Origin: Membranipora membranacea
Taxonomy: Eukaryota > Bryozoa > Gymnolaemata > Cheilostomatida > Membraniporidae
Assembly (NCBI GenBank): GCA_914767715.1
Contig: OU612070.1
Coordinates: forward strand, 27,888,025 to 27,952,024
Length of the DNA: 64,000 nucleotides
Direction: 5' to 3'
A program made the translations under genes and the position numbers. The notes beneath the pieces are model-generated. The model worked only from the letters and a program-made list of their open reading frames with translations. It was not told where the DNA came from and searched no databases. Numbering within the stretch: position 1 is the stretch's first letter; each line of letters opens with the position of its first letter. Positions 61,649-64,000 of the stretch are shown piece by piece.

Positions 61649-62609
61649 GTATGTAAAAAATCTATTTCTATTTACAAATAGGTCTATGTTAAAATCTATG
61701 TCTATGTACAAATAGATGTCTGTGTGAAAATTCATACCTGTGAGCAGGTATAGGAGTTAGGATGGAACAAAAAACAAGTGATAATGTCATATGTACTGGT
61801 CTCATAATATGTAATATAATAATTAATTTATATTATGGTTGATAATTTAACTCCGAAATAACCACTCACATTTTTTCATTGGGCATAAAACTAAACTAAA
61901 CTTTATCAAAAGCATTATTTCTTGCTTTTCATTTCTTTGATGGAAAGGTGAGAGCCAACAGGTTGTCCTTTCTTGTGTAAGGGGGAGACAACTAACAACA
62001 TATATTCTGCCAGTTGCGGCTATCTTGTGTTTTCATGCGACATGGCTCTTCACAATATGGCAAAACATCAATATATGGGTTTATTTGGATATCAAGACCT
62101 GGTGTCTAGAGAGGCAAATAAGTGTCAAGAATCTCTGTACGCGAGTTAAAAATAAAACTATACTGTCCCGGTGACTAACTTATTAGCCACCTTATACCAT
62201 GTTGGTGTAACTTCGTATGGCGCAAATGTCTGAGAAAGAAGTCGCTGTTTTATTGAAGAAAATGAAATATATTGAAAAAAAACAAGGGAAATTTGAGTAT
62301 GTTTCTATAAGAACAGCATACTTTTTGTTATGCATGCAAATGAACCGGGAATGAGTGAGAATTTTTGTTAGAGTCGTTAAAATGAGCTATATCATCAGGA
62401 AAAGGTAAGATAATCTCTCAACCATGAAGAAAGAAAAATGAATACCCACTCACATACTATACTCCTGTTTAGGGGGGGGGGTTAGATCTCAATAGTAGGC
62501 TGAACATAATCACCTGAGAACTTTCTCAATCAATCAAACGCCATTCTATGACACTGATGGCGTATATAATAATATAAAATAAATAATATATAATATGATA
62601 GTGATGGGA
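61649..62609. other. Intron or 3' region of the PA/7TM gene
   Basis: No clear TM3-TM7 exon. One phase-0 candidate begins after GAGCCAACAG at about 61962 and stays open to about 62172, with a hydrophobic stretch (LPVAAILCF), but it has no DRY or NPxxY motif. I do not call it. A poly(G) tract lies near 62472. Confidence 0.4.
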
Positions 62610-63315
62610 TCATGACATCATCTGCTCGATGAACTTCCTGTGGTCTCTCTTCTCATTTAACTGTTTCCATCTCTTCATTACAACTTCTAGTTTTATATCA
62701 TAATCCTCTCTGCCAACACAAATACACAAATATGTACCATATTTAAGAATGAGCAATCTGATGGTTAAAGGTTAGGATTTGTGTTCCCCTGATCCGTATT
62801 TGATTACTAGCACAAGAAGTTTTTTCTGGTTTGACATTCAAGTCAGTTTTATTGCGATCAGGACCATGAATACTGGTAAACTACTTTGAATTTGCAAAAT
62901 TCTACGCGCTGTATAAAGATCCCTATCTACCTCTTCAGAAGATAAGAGTCGCCTCCCTATACACGGTGGTCAAAAGAACTCATGTGAAACAAAAAAATAG
63001 CAAGATCTGGTGGAATACTTGTGCTTAATCATTTTTGATTCTGATAGTACACAGGTGGTTTCCTAGCTTTTAATTACGTTTTATGTAACAGGTGATAACT
63101 TCTTACTTCCATTCATGATGTTGCTCAATGTTCTGCTCGATAAGTTTCAGTTTTTCTTCCTGCTCTAAGTTTTGTAATCTCTCTTGTTCTAATTCCTCGC
63201 TTGTCATCAAACTCCACTCCTCCTCTTCCTGTTCCGCTGCTGGAGTGGCTACTTTTGACGCTGTCGACTTTCTGCTGGCAGCCCCACTTTTTGGTTTGTC
63301 ATCAGACTCGGACAT
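62610..63315 (-). CDS. Unrecognised small coiled-coil protein, 102 residues
   Basis: Two exons, 63315-63107 and 62709-62610, joining in phase (AA|A). The ATG at 63315 is the first real ATG; the longer open frame begins at a TTG. The N terminus is Lys/Ser/Ala-rich, followed by an acidic run (EQEEEEW) and a predicted coiled coil (SEELEQERLQNLEQEEKL). The second exon gives a basic helix (VVMKRWKQLNEKRDHRKF). Such short coiled-coil proteins are common among cilia-associated factors, but nothing here shows that. Function not assigned. It lies on the opposite strand to the PA/7TM gene and may be nested inside it if that gene continues rightward. Confidence 0.7.
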
Positions 63316-64000
63316 TTTTGAAAGGAATGACAGTCCCAAAGTTGTTTTAATTCTGCAACAATACTCGATCTAAGAAGTTTGTCTCCCTTGGCTCCTCCAG
63401 TTTGTGCCGTGTCTGTACCAATGTAACCTCGACGATATGCACAGCTCCCGACTTGTCGTGTTACCTGAAATAAAATGTAAGAAATTGTCTCGCTTCTGGT
63501 TCACACCGTGCTGTAAGATTTCCTATTGGATTGCTGCGATGGCTAAGAAATGTGCGCTAATTATCTATTTCAACTCAGTGTCAATGAATTCTTGCAATAT
63601 CGTGAGATAGTTAATGCTTGAATAAGTGGGTAGCTTATAATTTGATGAGTTCAGGAAAATGTCTAAATCAATATTTTCATTTATATTTGAATTATGTTTA
63701 ATTGTTTGGAAAACGTTTTTTTTTTCTGTTTACCAAGCTAAATAACTATGATAAATTGTTCTACACAAATATGCTAAAAAGGTTTTACAGTATGTATCGA
63801 TGTTATAAATGGGTTTCACAGTTTCATAAAAAACAATATCTGAAGTTGTTCAGACATAATTATGTCTATCTGACTTATAGATTGGCTAAGCGGCAGCTTG
63901 CTGCTTGCTGTCATTCTATTCTATACCAGTTGTCTATTACGTATTTAGTAAAGTTACCTGAGCGATGAGATTCTCCTTACTAAACCTTACTTAATCTCGC
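63316..64000. other. Upstream flank of the small coiled-coil gene
   Basis: AT-rich. The plus-strand open frame at 63702-63968 begins with TTG, is Lys/Tyr/Phe-rich as expected from AT bias, and matches nothing I know. No feature called. Confidence 0.4.

Noticed and set aside
61962..62172. Candidate further receptor exon
   Set aside because: Open in the right phase and partly hydrophobic but lacks any 7TM signature; could be chance.
63702..63968. 88-residue Lys/Tyr-rich frame
   Set aside because: Starts at TTG, composition follows AT bias, no recognisable domain.

Overview
The window is from an animal nuclear genome. Genes are split by many short phase-matched GT-AG introns, base composition is AT-rich, and the proteins are typically metazoan (an ADAM metalloprotease, Pellino, glycogen phosphorylase, protein phosphatase 5). 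The abundance of small terminal-inverted-repeat elements and poly(G/C) tracts suits a marine-type invertebrate. I cannot name the phylum from the sequence. No viral, bacterial or CRISPR features are seen.

Layout, left to right. 1-11.2 kb: two tandem, exon-for-exon matching membrane ADAM (adamalysin) metalloprotease genes on the plus strand; the first lacks its 5' end. 11.8-13.1 kb: a two-exon gene for an unrecognised 176-residue single-span membrane protein (+). 13.8-23.9 kb: a complete nine-exon Pellino-type E3 ubiquitin ligase (-) with a large 21-bp minisatellite in intron 1. 28.5-35.0 kb: a complete 12-exon PP5 serine/threonine phosphatase (+). 36.3-47.3 kb: a complete 18-exon glycogen phosphorylase (-). 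48.3-52.8 kb: a complete eight-exon prostaglandin reductase 2-like enzyme (+), divergent from glycogen phosphorylase. 58.4-61.6 kb: the 5' part of a gene (+) joining a signal peptide and a protease-associated (PA) domain to the first helices of a rhodopsin-type 7TM receptor. 62.6-63.3 kb: a small coiled-coil protein gene (-).

The genes look like ordinary, independently regulated neighbours and not a functional cluster, apart from the ADAM tandem pair. All reading frames I reassembled are intact.

Two results deserve most attention. First, there are ultra-short palindromic insertions of 28-33 bp, each little more than two inverted arms. One family (three copies) has 7-bp target duplications; one of its copies can be checked against an empty site in the ADAM paralog. 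A second family (two copies) has 8-bp target duplications; one copy was later cut by a TTAA-type MITE and the other is nested in an older MITE. Second, the PA-domain/7TM receptor architecture appears unusual. Exon limits were read by eye and may be off by a base or two.
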